Shown: in pieces, positions 16,801 to 25,367 of the stretch
Position numbering within the stretch: the stretch's first letter is position 1
How the letters are laid out: each line of letters begins with the position of its first letter
From: an uncultured Oscillospiraceae bacterium
GTDB taxonomy: Bacteria; Bacillota; Clostridia; Oscillospirales; Ruminococcaceae
Reading direction: 5' to 3'
Assembly: GCA_949745795.1 (NCBI GenBank)
Contig: CATKAZ010000118.1
Location: 1 to 56,198, forward strand
Length of the DNA: 56,198 nt
Translations under genes and position numbers: made by a program
Notes under the pieces: model-generated
Told to the model about the DNA's origin: nothing
Seen by the model: only the letters and a program-made list of their open reading frames with translations
The model's database searches: none

Positions 16801-17025
16801 TTTTACTACGTCAAGGGTCAGCGGTTCGATATAAATTTTATCCGCCATAGCCTTGTCAGTCATAATTGTAGCAGGATTTGAGTTTATAAGTACAACCTCA
16901 AGTCCTTCCTGTTTCAATGCACGGCATGCCTGAGTGCCTGCATAGTCAAATTCGGCTGCCTGTCCGATAACAATAGGACCGGAACCTATTACAAGTACTT
17001 TTTTTATATCCTGTCTTAAAGGCAT
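13831..17025 (-). CDS. carB: Carbamoyl-phosphate synthase large subunit
   Basis: 1064 residues, full length. It makes carbamoyl phosphate from ammonia, bicarbonate and two ATP. Two homologous ATP-grasp halves are visible: residues about 1-400 ([53 protein letters not shown]) and about 550-935 ([50 protein letters not shown]). The C-terminal MGS-like allosteric domain ([12 protein letters not shown]...) ends the protein. It starts 1 base after carA stops. The final complex needs the CarA glutaminase encoded next to it. Confidence 0.98.
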   Translation of the reverse strand: [1064 protein letters not shown]

Positions 17026-17026
17026 A

Positions 17027-18133
17027 TCAGTGCATCTCCTTTTTAATCATTTCAATAAATTCATCAAATAAGTACGCCGTATCCTGCGGACCGCCATGAG
17101 CCTCCGGATGGAACTGGACTGTAAAAGCATTAATCCTTTTATATCTCATACCCTCGCATGTCCCGTCGTTTGCATTAATATGTGAAACCTCTCCTATTTC
17201 AGGATCCATACTATCACCTACTACAGCATAACCGTGATTTTGGCTTGTTACAAAGGTTTTACCCAGAGCCTTGTCAATAACCGGCTGATTTGCACCCCTG
17301 TGACCGTACTTCAGCTTCTGGGTTACCGCTCCGTGAGCCAGCGCCATAAGCTGATGTCCGAGGCAGATTCCAAAAATCGGAATGCCAAGCTGAGCAATTT
17401 CTCTGATATTTGCAATTACACCGGTATTTTCAGAAGGATCTCCGGGACCGTTAGAAAACATAATACCATCCGGAGCGATTTCCTTTATCTGCGCAGCAGT
17501 TGTATCTGCCGGCACAACAATTACTTCACAGCCACGGTTTACAAGTTCGTTTCTTATATTTCTTTTGTAACCGAAATCAAATAAAACCACTCTATACTTA
17601 TAATTTTCACTTCCGTAAGTTCTTGTTTCAAAATTTGTAACGTTTTTTACGGCCTCTGTAATTTTATAATCCTGTAGCTGTTTTAACAGCTCGTCTTTTT
17701 TCTCATATACATTTTCTGTCGTAATGACGCCGTTCATAACGCCGACTTCACGAATAATTCTTGTAAGACAGCGTGTATCAATAGAATGAATACCGATAAT
17801 ATTCTGTTCCTTAAGAAATGTATCTATATTACCCTGACAGCGGAAATTAGACGGAGTATTACACCATTCTCTTACAATATAACCGCTGACATAAGATTTT
17901 GCAGACTCATAATCTCCGTCGTTAACACCGTAATTTCCTATAAGCGGAAATGTCTGCGTAACGATCTGACCGTAATAGCTTGGATCGGTAAGGGTTTCCT
18001 GATACCCTGTAAGACCGGTCGTAAAAACAACCTCGCCTATAACAGTACCCTCAGCGCCGAAACTGCGGCCTTCAAAAACAGTACCGTCCGCTAAAAGCAG
18101 GTAAGCCTTCTGACTTTGATTAAATATGGACAT
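17027..18133 (-). CDS. carA: Carbamoyl-phosphate synthase small subunit (glutaminase)
   Basis: 368 residues. The N-terminal CarA domain (LLLADGTVFEGRSFGAEG, GYQETLTDPSYYGQIVTQT) is followed by a class I glutamine amidotransferase: SNGPGDPSEN, FGICLGHQLMALAHGA with the nucleophilic Cys, and VQFHPEAHGGP with the catalytic His-Glu. It delivers ammonia to CarB. Upstream is pyrF (38 bases), downstream carB (1 base), all within the PyrR-controlled operon. Confidence 0.98.
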   Translation of the reverse strand: MSIFNQSQKAYLLLADGTVFEGRSFGAEGTVIGEVVFTTGLTGYQETLTDPSYYGQIVTQTFPLIGNYGVNDGDYESAKSYVSGYIVREWCNTPSNFRCQGNIDTFLKEQNIIGIHSIDTRCLTRIIREVGVMNGVITTENVYEKKDELLKQLQDYKITEAVKNVTNFETRTYGSENYKYRVVLFDFGYKRNIRNELVNRGCEVIVVPADTTAAQIKEIAPDGIMFSNGPGDPSENTGVIANIREIAQLGIPIFGICLGHQLMALAHGAVTQKLKYGHRGANQPVIDKALGKTFVTSQNHGYAVVGDSMDPEIGEVSHINANDGTCEGMRYKRINAFTVQFHPEAHGGPQDTAYLFDEFIEMIKKEMH

Positions 18134-18171
18134 CTAACCATTCCTTTCACAAATAATATATAATCTTAATA

Positions 18172-19098
18172 TTATTTCAGATTTATATAAGAAGTAATAT
18201 CTTCTCTCATTCTGATTGCTTCTCTTCCGGCAGCCTTTGCAAAATCCTGTTCCGAACAGTTTTCTTCGTTTTTATATGCGCACATAATTGCTCTTGAAGA
18301 ATTTACTATTGCACCCAATCCGTTTTCATCAAACGCACCTGCAATCCCCTGTGCACCGCCGCCCTGAGCGCCGTATCCCGGTACTAAGAACATTGTATGC
18401 GGAAGTCTTTTTCTAAGCTCGGAAAGCTGTTCCGGATAAGTAGCGCCAACAACTGCACCCACTGAGGAATATCCATATTCACCTATTTGCTCTCTTCCCC
18501 ACTGCTCGCACATATCACCCATAACAGCATAAACGGGAGTGCCGTCAATAAGCTTGTCCTGAAGTTCACCGCTTGACTTATTAGAAGTCTTTACAAGAAC
18601 AAATATGCCCTTGTCTTTTTCTTTGCAAGCCTCCAACAGAGGATTAATACCGTCAGAACCTAAATATCCGTTAACCGTCAGTGCGTCAGCGCCGAAAGGC
18701 TCGCACTCCGTATCTCCTATTTTCACACTGCCCAGATGAGCGGCGGTATAAGCCTCCATTGTAGCGCCGATATCATTTCGCTTTCCGTCTGTTATAACAA
18801 ACATACCCTTTTGCTTAGCATACTGAATAGTTTTTTCAAGGGTCTTTACACCATAGTAACCATACATTTCATAATAAGCTGCCTGCGGTTTAATAGCCGG
18901 AACAATATCGCAAATTTCATCAATAATATTTTTATTAAATTCAAATATTGCCTTTGCCGCTGCTTTAAGAGTAAAACCATACTCTTCAAAATATTTATTT
19001 TTAATATATTCAGGAACATAATCAAGCTTAGGATCAAGACCTACAACCGTAGGATTTTTTGTCTCAATTATTTTAGCTATCAGTCTGTCAAATGACAT
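18172..19098 (-). CDS. pyrF: Orotidine-5'-phosphate decarboxylase, type 2
   Basis: 308 residues, the length of the type 2 subfamily rather than the ~240 of type 1. It converts OMP to UMP. NPTVVGLDPKLDYVPEYI and VITDGKRNDIGATMEAYTAA carry the catalytic Lys-Asp network (D..K..D). FVLVKTSNKSS and VGATYPEQ, then LVPGYGAQGGG, match the subfamily phosphate-binding end. It lies 12 bases after pyrC. Confidence 0.96.
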   Translation of the reverse strand: MSFDRLIAKIIETKNPTVVGLDPKLDYVPEYIKNKYFEEYGFTLKAAAKAIFEFNKNIIDEICDIVPAIKPQAAYYEMYGYYGVKTLEKTIQYAKQKGMFVITDGKRNDIGATMEAYTAAHLGSVKIGDTECEPFGADALTVNGYLGSDGINPLLEACKEKDKGIFVLVKTSNKSSGELQDKLIDGTPVYAVMGDMCEQWGREQIGEYGYSSVGAVVGATYPEQLSELRKRLPHTMFLVPGYGAQGGGAQGIAGAFDENGLGAIVNSSRAIMCAYKNEENCSEQDFAKAAGREAIRMREDITSYINLK

Positions 19099-19110
19099 CG
19101 CAGTACTCCT

Positions 19111-20379
19111 TTATCTTTCAAAATATTTTATTTCTCCGTCGGAAACGGTACAAATCGGTTTCCCTTTAAGCGTCATGCCTTTAAATGCAGTATTTCTTCC
19201 TTTTGATTTAAATTTTTCGGGATCAACAGTCCATTCCTTATCCAAATCAACAAGGACTATGTTTGCCTTTGCGCCAACTCTGATTGCTTCTATAGGAAGG
19301 TCAAGAATTTTGCGAGGTTTTACTGACATTAAATCAATGAGCTTTTCAAGCGTAATTTTACCTTTATGGTACAAGCCCGTAAGAGTTGCCGCCAGAGAAG
19401 TTTCAAGTCCCACTATACCGTTCGGAGCCTTTAAGAAATCGGATTTTTCTTCCGGAGAATGGGGAGCGTGGTCCGTTACAATACAGTCGATTGTGCCATC
19501 GCATATGCCCTCAATCACCGCCAGTCTGTCTTCTTCCTCACGAAGCGGAGGATTCATTCTGTAATCAGCGTCCCTTGAAAGAAGCTTTTCATCGGTCATC
19601 ATAAAGTAATGAGGACAGGTTTCACATGTCACTTTAATTCCCTGCTTCTTGGCATTTCTGATAATATCAACACTGCCCTTAGTGCTGACATGAGCAATAT
19701 GAATACGGCAGCCGGTGCTGGACGCAGTCATAATTTCTCTTGCGGTAATGGAATCTTCAGAGCATCTGTCCATTCCTTCAACTCCCAATGCCTCGGAAAT
19801 TCTTCCTTTGTTAATTATCCCCCTGCCTATAATTTTCAGGTCTTCACAATGGGATATAGTAAGCAGTCCGGCATCTTCTGCGGCTATCATTCCGTTTCTG
19901 AGCATTGTCTGACTTTCAACAGGACGTCCGTCGTCGGAAACCGCAACAGCTCCCGCCGCTTTAAGCATTTTGTAATTGCAAAGCTCTTCACCTTTAAGCC
20001 CTTCGGTAATACAGCCCACCGGATATACATTCACTCCGGAATTTTTAGATTTATTGATGATATAGCTGACGGTTTCCGCATTGTCAATAGCAGGCTTAGT
20101 ATTAGGCATACAAGCCACTCCCGTAAAACCTCCGGCAAGAGCCGCATTACAGCCCGTTACTATATCTTCCTTATAAGTCAATCCGGGATCTCTGAAATGA
20201 ACATGCATATCAAAAAGCGCCGGCATTGCTGTCAAACCGCAGCAGTCGATTTCTTTATCGCAATCACAGAAAATATTTTCGGCAATTCTGTTTATGATAC
20301 CGTCAGATATAAAAATATCGCAGAGCCTATCTGTGTCTATATCAACAGCACGTACATTTTTAAGAAGCAAAGAACTCAT
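19111..20379 (-). CDS. pyrC: Dihydroorotase
   Basis: 422 residues, class I dihydroorotase of the amidohydrolase superfamily. It closes carbamoyl aspartate to dihydroorotate. MHVHFRDPG holds two zinc-binding His, ISHCEDL and IHIAHVST the further metal ligands, and [14 protein letters not shown] the catalytic Asp. The ATG overlaps the pyrR stop (ATGA). The preceding enzyme PyrB and the later PyrE are not in this window. Confidence 0.96.
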   Translation of the reverse strand: MSSLLLKNVRAVDIDTDRLCDIFISDGIINRIAENIFCDCDKEIDCCGLTAMPALFDMHVHFRDPGLTYKEDIVTGCNAALAGGFTGVACMPNTKPAIDNAETVSYIINKSKNSGVNVYPVGCITEGLKGEELCNYKMLKAAGAVAVSDDGRPVESQTMLRNGMIAAEDAGLLTISHCEDLKIIGRGIINKGRISEALGVEGMDRCSEDSITAREIMTASSTGCRIHIAHVSTKGSVDIIRNAKKQGIKVTCETCPHYFMMTDEKLLSRDADYRMNPPLREEEDRLAVIEGICDGTIDCIVTDHAPHSPEEKSDFLKAPNGIVGLETSLAATLTGLYHKGKITLEKLIDLMSVKPRKILDLPIEAIRVGAKANIVLVDLDKEWTVDPEKFKSKGRNTAFKGMTLKGKPICTVSDGEIKYFER

Positions 20380-20921
20380 TTTATATCTCCTTCCTGTCCG
20401 GAATAAATTGCAACACAGTCAAAACCATCAATTTCATTAACAGATACCTTTACACTCTCTTCACGGGATGTAGGCAGATTTTTCCCTACATAATCCGGTC
20501 TGACCGGAAGTTCCCTGTGACCTCTGTCTACAAGAACTGCAAGCTGAATTGATTTAGGACGACCCTTTTCAATAAGAGCGTCTATTGCTGCACGAGTGCT
20601 TCTTCCCGTATAAAAAACATCGTCTACTATAACAACCTTTTTATTTCTGATATCAAAGTCAATTGATGTTCTGTCAGCAGTATCAGCGGGTTTTTCATCA
20701 TCTCTGTACGCTGTAATATCCAATGCTCCGCAAGGGACTTTTTCATTTTCCAGTTCATATATTTTTGAAGCTATCCTCTCGGCAAGTGCAACACCTCTTG
20801 AAAAAATACCTACTACGCACAAATCTTCCGTACCCTTATTGCGTTCCAATATTTCATAGGTAATTCTCGCAACTGCACGCTTCATATTACTTTCATCCAT
20901 GATAATGGTTTTTCTTTTCAA
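20376..20921 (-). CDS. pyrR: PyrR attenuator protein / uracil phosphoribosyltransferase
   Basis: 181 residues. A PRTase-fold RNA-binding regulator that senses UMP and binds the operon leader to favour termination. The phosphoribosyl-binding loop is [33 protein letters not shown] and [20 protein letters not shown] match PyrR. TTG start at 20921, supported by GAGGTG upstream and by alignment of the N-terminus ([19 protein letters not shown]) with known PyrR proteins. First gene of the operon, directly after its attenuator. Confidence 0.95.
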   Translation of the reverse strand: MKRKTIIMDESNMKRAVARITYEILERNKGTEDLCVVGIFSRGVALAERIASKIYELENEKVPCGALDITAYRDDEKPADTADRTSIDFDIRNKKVVIVDDVFYTGRSTRAAIDALIEKGRPKSIQLAVLVDRGHRELPVRPDYVGKNLPTSREESVKVSVNEIDGFDCVAIYSGQEGDIK

Positions 20922-20974
20922 TTTATCACCTCACATATGCTTGTCCGCATATGAACCTGCACATAACAAACTCT

Positions 20975-21075
20975 AAAAAACGCTTACCTGCCCCATGACA
21001 GATAAGCGTGACAATATACTTATAAATACACCTTGCCTCATTGCTTACACCTTGTCAACCTCACGGGATCAACTT
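20975..21075 (-). promoter_or_regulatory. PyrR-dependent attenuator leader
   Basis: On the minus strand, GATCCCGTGAGGTTG (about 21057-21071) matches the PyrR recognition consensus UCCNGNGAGGYU and is flanked by CCTT and AAGG arms. Downstream is a strong intrinsic terminator (ACGCTTAtCTG / CAGgTAAGCGT, 20980-21009, then six T). GTAAGC (21043-21048) can pair with GCTTA of the terminator arm and form the antiterminator. A further hairpin (CATATGC/GCATATG, about 20937-20953) lies just before the pyrR ribosome site. Confidence 0.88.
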
Positions 21076-21092
21076 AAAGGATTATTTGTATT

Positions 21093-21121
21093 ATTATATC
21101 ACATATTTGATCGTTTGTCTA
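21093..21121 (-). promoter_or_regulatory. Promoter of the pyr operon
   Basis: On the minus strand: TAGACA (21116-21121), 17-base spacer, TATAAT (21093-21098). Transcription would start about 15 bases before the PyrR site. Confidence 0.75.
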
Positions 21122-21141
21122 GTTTTTTAAAGAAATTTGTC

Positions 21142-23580
21142 TTATTTTTTGTTTTTTCCGTCCTTCAGTTTTTTTCTGATAAGAAATATACCTGCTCCGG
21201 CAGCGGCAAGACCGGCCCCAAACAAAACGGTACTTTTTTTCAGTGTTTTACCCTTTTCGGATTTTTTCAAATTAGTTCCGTTTCCTAAGGATTTAGATAA
21301 AATATGATGACCTGATATAAAAGTCTGAGCACCGTTAAATTCCAATTTTCCCGATAATACTATAAGCTTTAATTTATGTTCTGTATTTTCAAGCTTTCCT
21401 CTGCTGTAAAAAACTTCTTTTGCACCGCAGTTCCCAATAAAAAGACCTGCTGCCATAATTTTATCATCAATTTCAATTTTAAGTCTTAAATCCTCTGCTT
21501 TACCGATTAAAGCAATACTTTCACCGCTGAAATCGAACTCAAAATATTCATCGGGGATATCGGTGCTAACACATGTTCTGTTATAAAAGTCTTGATCATC
21601 CATACTGTTTTTTATCCAATTTTCAGAATATGTGAATTCGCCGTCTAGACAATCATGATTAATACTATAAACCGACGAACCCATAATAGGATTTACAGTA
21701 AGATTTCTAAACATATTCCGACAGTAATTGCTATATATACCAACACGTCCCGAAAGAATCAAAGGAACGCAAACAACATGTTCGCATACAAGCATTTTGT
21801 TAATATAACACTTTATTCTTTTTCCGTCAGCTGATATTTTAAGACTATTCCATTCATTGTAAAGAATATTATCAGCAACATCTTCTTCAATAATATTATC
21901 CATATATTTCAGCTGCCAACGGCGATCGGAAAAGATTCTGAGTTGATATCCTAATTCAGCTGTCTGACCCTCAAACTGACACCTCAATCCTATTCCGGCA
22001 TAATTGATATCATTAGTATCTTCAAGCTTAACTTCAATTTTTACCGAATAATTCGTCCATGAATTATCGCCGATAATTGTAACAGGATATAAATTATTTT
22101 CTTCCGATGCTATATTCTTTGTTGCCGTCTGAATCAATACATTGTCTTCTCCGTTTGAAGATATTTCAAAGCTTCCGCATAAATCCATAGTATAAAAAGG
22201 TACATTTTTTCTTTCTTCCGATAATTCTAAGCTATAGTTAAAATTATCAGAATACGGAAGACTCAGTACTTCGTTTTTAAATTCAAGACTTCTGACAGTA
22301 TCGGTTCCATTAACATGTTCAACACTAAGAGTAGTACATGTCATAATCGAAAAAGGCTTTACTTCTAAGGTATAACAAAAACCGTAATTCTTTTTCACCG
22401 GTATGATCTTATCTACAACTCTAAACCAGTTTACAGAATAATTGTCACAGCTTTCCGGTCCTTTCGTTTCAACACAGTGAATAAAAGCGTCTGCTTTTTC
22501 AATATTTCTTAAACATATACTATATTTTCTGGGTTTATCTGAATTATTTGCAAAAACCACGGTATAATCGCCTTCATCGGAAACAAAAACGGAATAATCT
22601 TCAGGCGATTCTTCATTAACAGAATATAAAATCTTCCAATCCTTTTGAACAAAATGAGTGATATGCGCCGCACCCCATAGTCCCGATTTTATCTTATAAT
22701 ACCCTGACCACGGTCTGTCGGCTCTGATAATATTACCGAATAAATTATCATTGCAGGAATAACATGCCGATAAAGCAAATCTGTATTCATACATTGTACA
22801 AGAATCATTAAAAACACCGTTAAGTGTTCCATTTACATCAATGACTGAATTTTCACCCGAAATACCGATACCGTCAGCATTAACGGCAAGCTCCGGAGCA
22901 TTACATGGAGCAATTTCCCCTCTGTACCATATTTCTTTCTGAAATTTTTTATTTAAATAGTTTATATTTTCATTAATCTTACCGTTAACATAAATTGCAT
23001 CAACAGATTTTCTTAATATTTCACTTTCAGTCATTTCTTTCGCTAAAATACCGGATACGGCAATTTTTATTTTTCCGAAATCATAGCTGGATATCTTTTC
23101 ATTTTCCAATCTGTCTTTCAAATATTTTATCCATACCGAATCCGCTTCGCCGCCTATACTGATGTAATCTGCTTTTATACTGTATTTTTCATACACTCTG
23201 TCAAGAATATTTTTATATTTATTATACTTTTCAGCACAATCACTTTTACTGTTATTTAAGAAACATAATTCTATTGTAATATCAGGATTTATTTTTAAAG
23301 CGTCTGCGGCAATCATAAATCCTGAATGCCCGTAACTTTTCAGAATGTTTTTATTATATGGATCACATACAATTCTTATGTGAGAGAGAGCCATTCCGTA
23401 TTTTTTTCTGAAAAGCAGTTCTATAATTTCCTGATATGCCTCCGGACAGTCGAATTTGTAATCCGACAAAAAACGAACGGAGTTAAAATCCAATGCCGTA
23501 CCAATTCCGCTAAAACAGTTAGATGAATTATTATTTAACATTTTGCCGTCAATAATTATTTCCTTATATAAATTATTCAT
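21142..23580 (-). CDS. Divergent GH59-like (galactocerebrosidase-like) protein with C-terminal membrane anchor
   Basis: 812 residues. The N-terminal half follows the GH59 pattern: FSGIGTALDF, EAYQEIIELLFRKKYGMALS, then YISIGGEADSVWIKYLKDRL at the acid/base position (Glu145) and KEIWYRGEIAP at the nucleophile position (Glu222). Their spacing of 77 is close to that in mammalian galactosylceramidase as I recall it. RADRPWSGYYKIKSGLWGAA is a strong family landmark. A beta-sandwich and a lectin-like (LamG-type) C-terminal domain follow. Odd points: the usual Asn before the acid/base Glu is Gly, there is no signal peptide, and the C-terminus is a hydrophobic segment plus basic tail (AGLAAAGAGIFLIRKKLKDG) like a sorting anchor without LPXTG. 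It follows trmB by 22 bases. Activity on beta-galactosides is possible but unproven. Confidence 0.7.
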   Translation of the reverse strand: MNNLYKEIIIDGKMLNNNSSNCFSGIGTALDFNSVRFLSDYKFDCPEAYQEIIELLFRKKYGMALSHIRIVCDPYNKNILKSYGHSGFMIAADALKINPDITIELCFLNNSKSDCAEKYNKYKNILDRVYEKYSIKADYISIGGEADSVWIKYLKDRLENEKISSYDFGKIKIAVSGILAKEMTESEILRKSVDAIYVNGKINENINYLNKKFQKEIWYRGEIAPCNAPELAVNADGIGISGENSVIDVNGTLNGVFNDSCTMYEYRFALSACYSCNDNLFGNIIRADRPWSGYYKIKSGLWGAAHITHFVQKDWKILYSVNEESPEDYSVFVSDEGDYTVVFANNSDKPRKYSICLRNIEKADAFIHCVETKGPESCDNYSVNWFRVVDKIIPVKKNYGFCYTLEVKPFSIMTCTTLSVEHVNGTDTVRSLEFKNEVLSLPYSDNFNYSLELSEERKNVPFYTMDLCGSFEISSNGEDNVLIQTATKNIASEENNLYPVTIIGDNSWTNYSVKIEVKLEDTNDINYAGIGLRCQFEGQTAELGYQLRIFSDRRWQLKYMDNIIEEDVADNILYNEWNSLKISADGKRIKCYINKMLVCEHVVCVPLILSGRVGIYSNYCRNMFRNLTVNPIMGSSVYSINHDCLDGEFTYSENWIKNSMDDQDFYNRTCVSTDIPDEYFEFDFSGESIALIGKAEDLRLKIEIDDKIMAAGLFIGNCGAKEVFYSRGKLENTEHKLKLIVLSGKLEFNGAQTFISGHHILSKSLGNGTNLKKSEKGKTLKKSTVLFGAGLAAAGAGIFLIRKKLKDGKNKK

Positions 23581-23602
23581 TTTCCCATCTTCTCTCTATT
23601 CT

Positions 23603-24259
23603 TTATTTATCATGATAAGCAATAAGAAATTTTATTTTTTTACCTTCCTCTGTAAACATTTTCTCATGTTCCGTTATGTAATTTCTATCAGCATACTCAC
23701 TGCTATGCAAATCGTAAGTTTTAAACTTTATTTTAAATCCTGCTTGCTCAAAGTATTCAAAAGATTCATCAAACAATTCGTCATCATCGGTTTTGAACCA
23801 GATCTCACCGTTTAAAAACATCTTGTATTTCTCAAGCTGTCTGAAATGAGTAAGACGTCTTTTCTTATGCTTGGTCTTTGGCCACGGATTGCAGAAATTG
23901 ATATATATTCTGTCAATACAGTCCGTTTTATCAAATACATTCTCGATCTGCTCTATATTTTTAATAAAAATCCTTACATTACGCATCTCAATATTTTTTT
24001 CTTTGTAAGCAGTTTCCAATTTTCTCTTAGCAAGAACAAGCATCTCATTTTTTATATCAACCGCTATATAATTTACAGCTGGATTTGCCGGTGCTGCCTG
24101 TGAAATAAAACCACCCTTTCCGCAGCCAAGTTCCAAGTAAATCGGAGCGTCATTTCCAAACTCTTGTTTCCATTTACCCTTTAACGCTTCAGGTTCATTA
24201 ATGCAAAATTCACATGCTTCAAGTTCCGGCTTTGCCCAAGGCTTACATCTTATTCTCAT
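23603..24259 (-). CDS. trmB: tRNA (guanine-N7-)-methyltransferase
   Basis: 218 residues. It methylates G46 of tRNA with S-adenosylmethionine. [13 protein letters not shown] is the SAM loop. [12 protein letters not shown], then [20 protein letters not shown], is the diagnostic TrmB catalytic segment, and the C-terminus has the family [20 protein letters not shown] pattern. A minus-strand extended -10 (TGCTATAAT) about 70 bases upstream may be its promoter. The GH59-like gene follows in the same direction. Confidence 0.95.
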   Translation of the reverse strand: MRIRCKPWAKPELEACEFCINEPEALKGKWKQEFGNDAPIYLELGCGKGGFISQAAPANPAVNYIAVDIKNEMLVLAKRKLETAYKEKNIEMRNVRIFIKNIEQIENVFDKTDCIDRIYINFCNPWPKTKHKKRRLTHFRQLEKYKMFLNGEIWFKTDDDELFDESFEYFEQAGFKIKFKTYDLHSSEYADRNYITEHEKMFTEEGKKIKFLIAYHDK

Positions 24260-24376
24260 TATAATCTCCGTTTCTATATTACTATTTTTTTGTAAAAACC
24301 TGTTATTATACTAAATTCATTTTTATTATAGCATATATTTTTAAAAATATCACTCTGTTTTTTCACTAAAATTATA

Positions 24377-24404
24377 TTGACAGATTAAAAAGCAATGTTA
24401 TAAT
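24377..24404 (+). promoter_or_regulatory. Promoter of esterase gene
   Basis: TTGACA (24377-24382), 16-base spacer, TATAAT (24399-24404), with TGT before the -10 (extended -10). Confidence 0.75.
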
Positions 24405-24434
24405 ATAAATAAAAATACAAAGGAATGAACAATT

Positions 24435-25268
24435 TTGAAAAAGATATCTTTAAATATACCCTATGATAAAGCCGGATTGAATCCGAAAAATTTTAATCCC
24501 ACACTGGAAACCGTAACATTAAAATTTTCTTCGGAAATCGGAATAAAAAAGCGTCCTGCTGTTATTATATGTCCCGGAGGCGGTTATGAATATCTGTCAG
24601 ACAGAGAAGCACAACCTGTTGCAATGCGATTCGCTTCCCACGGTATCAACTCTTTTATTTTAAAATATAGTATAAACAGTCCGTTTCCGTCAGCCCTTCT
24701 TGAACTTGCTTATGCAGTAAAATACGTACGGGAAAATGCCGAAAAATATGATATTGATCCAAACAAAATACTGTTATGCGGTTTCTCTGCTGGGGGACAT
24801 CTCACAGCTTGTCTTGGCACTCTATGGAATAGCGAATATCTTCAAAACACAATCGGCAATAACGAAATGTTCAAACCCAACGGTATGATACTGTGTTATC
24901 CTGTAATTACAAGCGGCAAATATCGTCATAAAGGTTCAATCGAAAATATTTTGGGAAAAGCTCCCTCGGCTGAAATGCTGGAATTGGTATCGTCAGAAAA
25001 GCAGGTCAACGATAAAACTCCTAAAACATTTATATGGCATTGTGCCGACGATCAAACCGTACCGGTTGAAAATACTATAAGCTTTACTAAATCGCTCAGC
25101 CAATATAAAATACCATTTGAATGTCACATATTTCCATTTGGAGGTCACGGACTTGCTCTGGCTGACGAATCAACCGCAAAGCATGAAGGACACATTAACA
25201 TTGTATGCTCACAATGGACCAAGCTTGCTGTGGAATGGATAAAAAGAGAATTTTTTACAGAAAATTAA
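24435..25268 (+). CDS. Alpha/beta-hydrolase, acetyl-esterase-like
   Basis: 277 residues, TTG start with AAAGGA about ten bases upstream. Typical of small esterases related to carbohydrate acetyl esterases: the oxyanion motif appears as ICPGGGYEYLSDREAQPVA, the nucleophile elbow as GFSAGGH, the acid in HCADDQTVPVENT, and the catalytic His in FGGHGLALADE. No signal peptide, so it is cytoplasmic. It may remove acetyl groups from imported oligosaccharides, which would fit a plant-fibre degrader; the substrate is inferred. Single gene with its own promoter. Confidence 0.85.
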   Translation: MKKISLNIPYDKAGLNPKNFNPTLETVTLKFSSEIGIKKRPAVIICPGGGYEYLSDREAQPVAMRFASHGINSFILKYSINSPFPSALLELAYAVKYVRENAEKYDIDPNKILLCGFSAGGHLTACLGTLWNSEYLQNTIGNNEMFKPNGMILCYPVITSGKYRHKGSIENILGKAPSAEMLELVSSEKQVNDKTPKTFIWHCADDQTVPVENTISFTKSLSQYKIPFECHIFPFGGHGLALADESTAKHEGHINIVCSQWTKLAVEWIKREFFTEN

Positions 25269-25304
25269 AATCAAATCATTATTTTTAATAATTTATGCTG
25301 ATAC

Positions 25305-25333
25305 TTGAAATAATTTTCAATTTATGTTATAAT
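25305..25333 (+). promoter_or_regulatory. Promoter of nfnA-nfnB-yajC
   Basis: TTGAAA (25305-25310), 17-base spacer, TATAAT (25328-25333), with TGT directly before the -10. Confidence 0.7.
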
Positions 25334-25367
25334 AAAATTTATCAAATTATTTTTGGGAGAGATAAAA

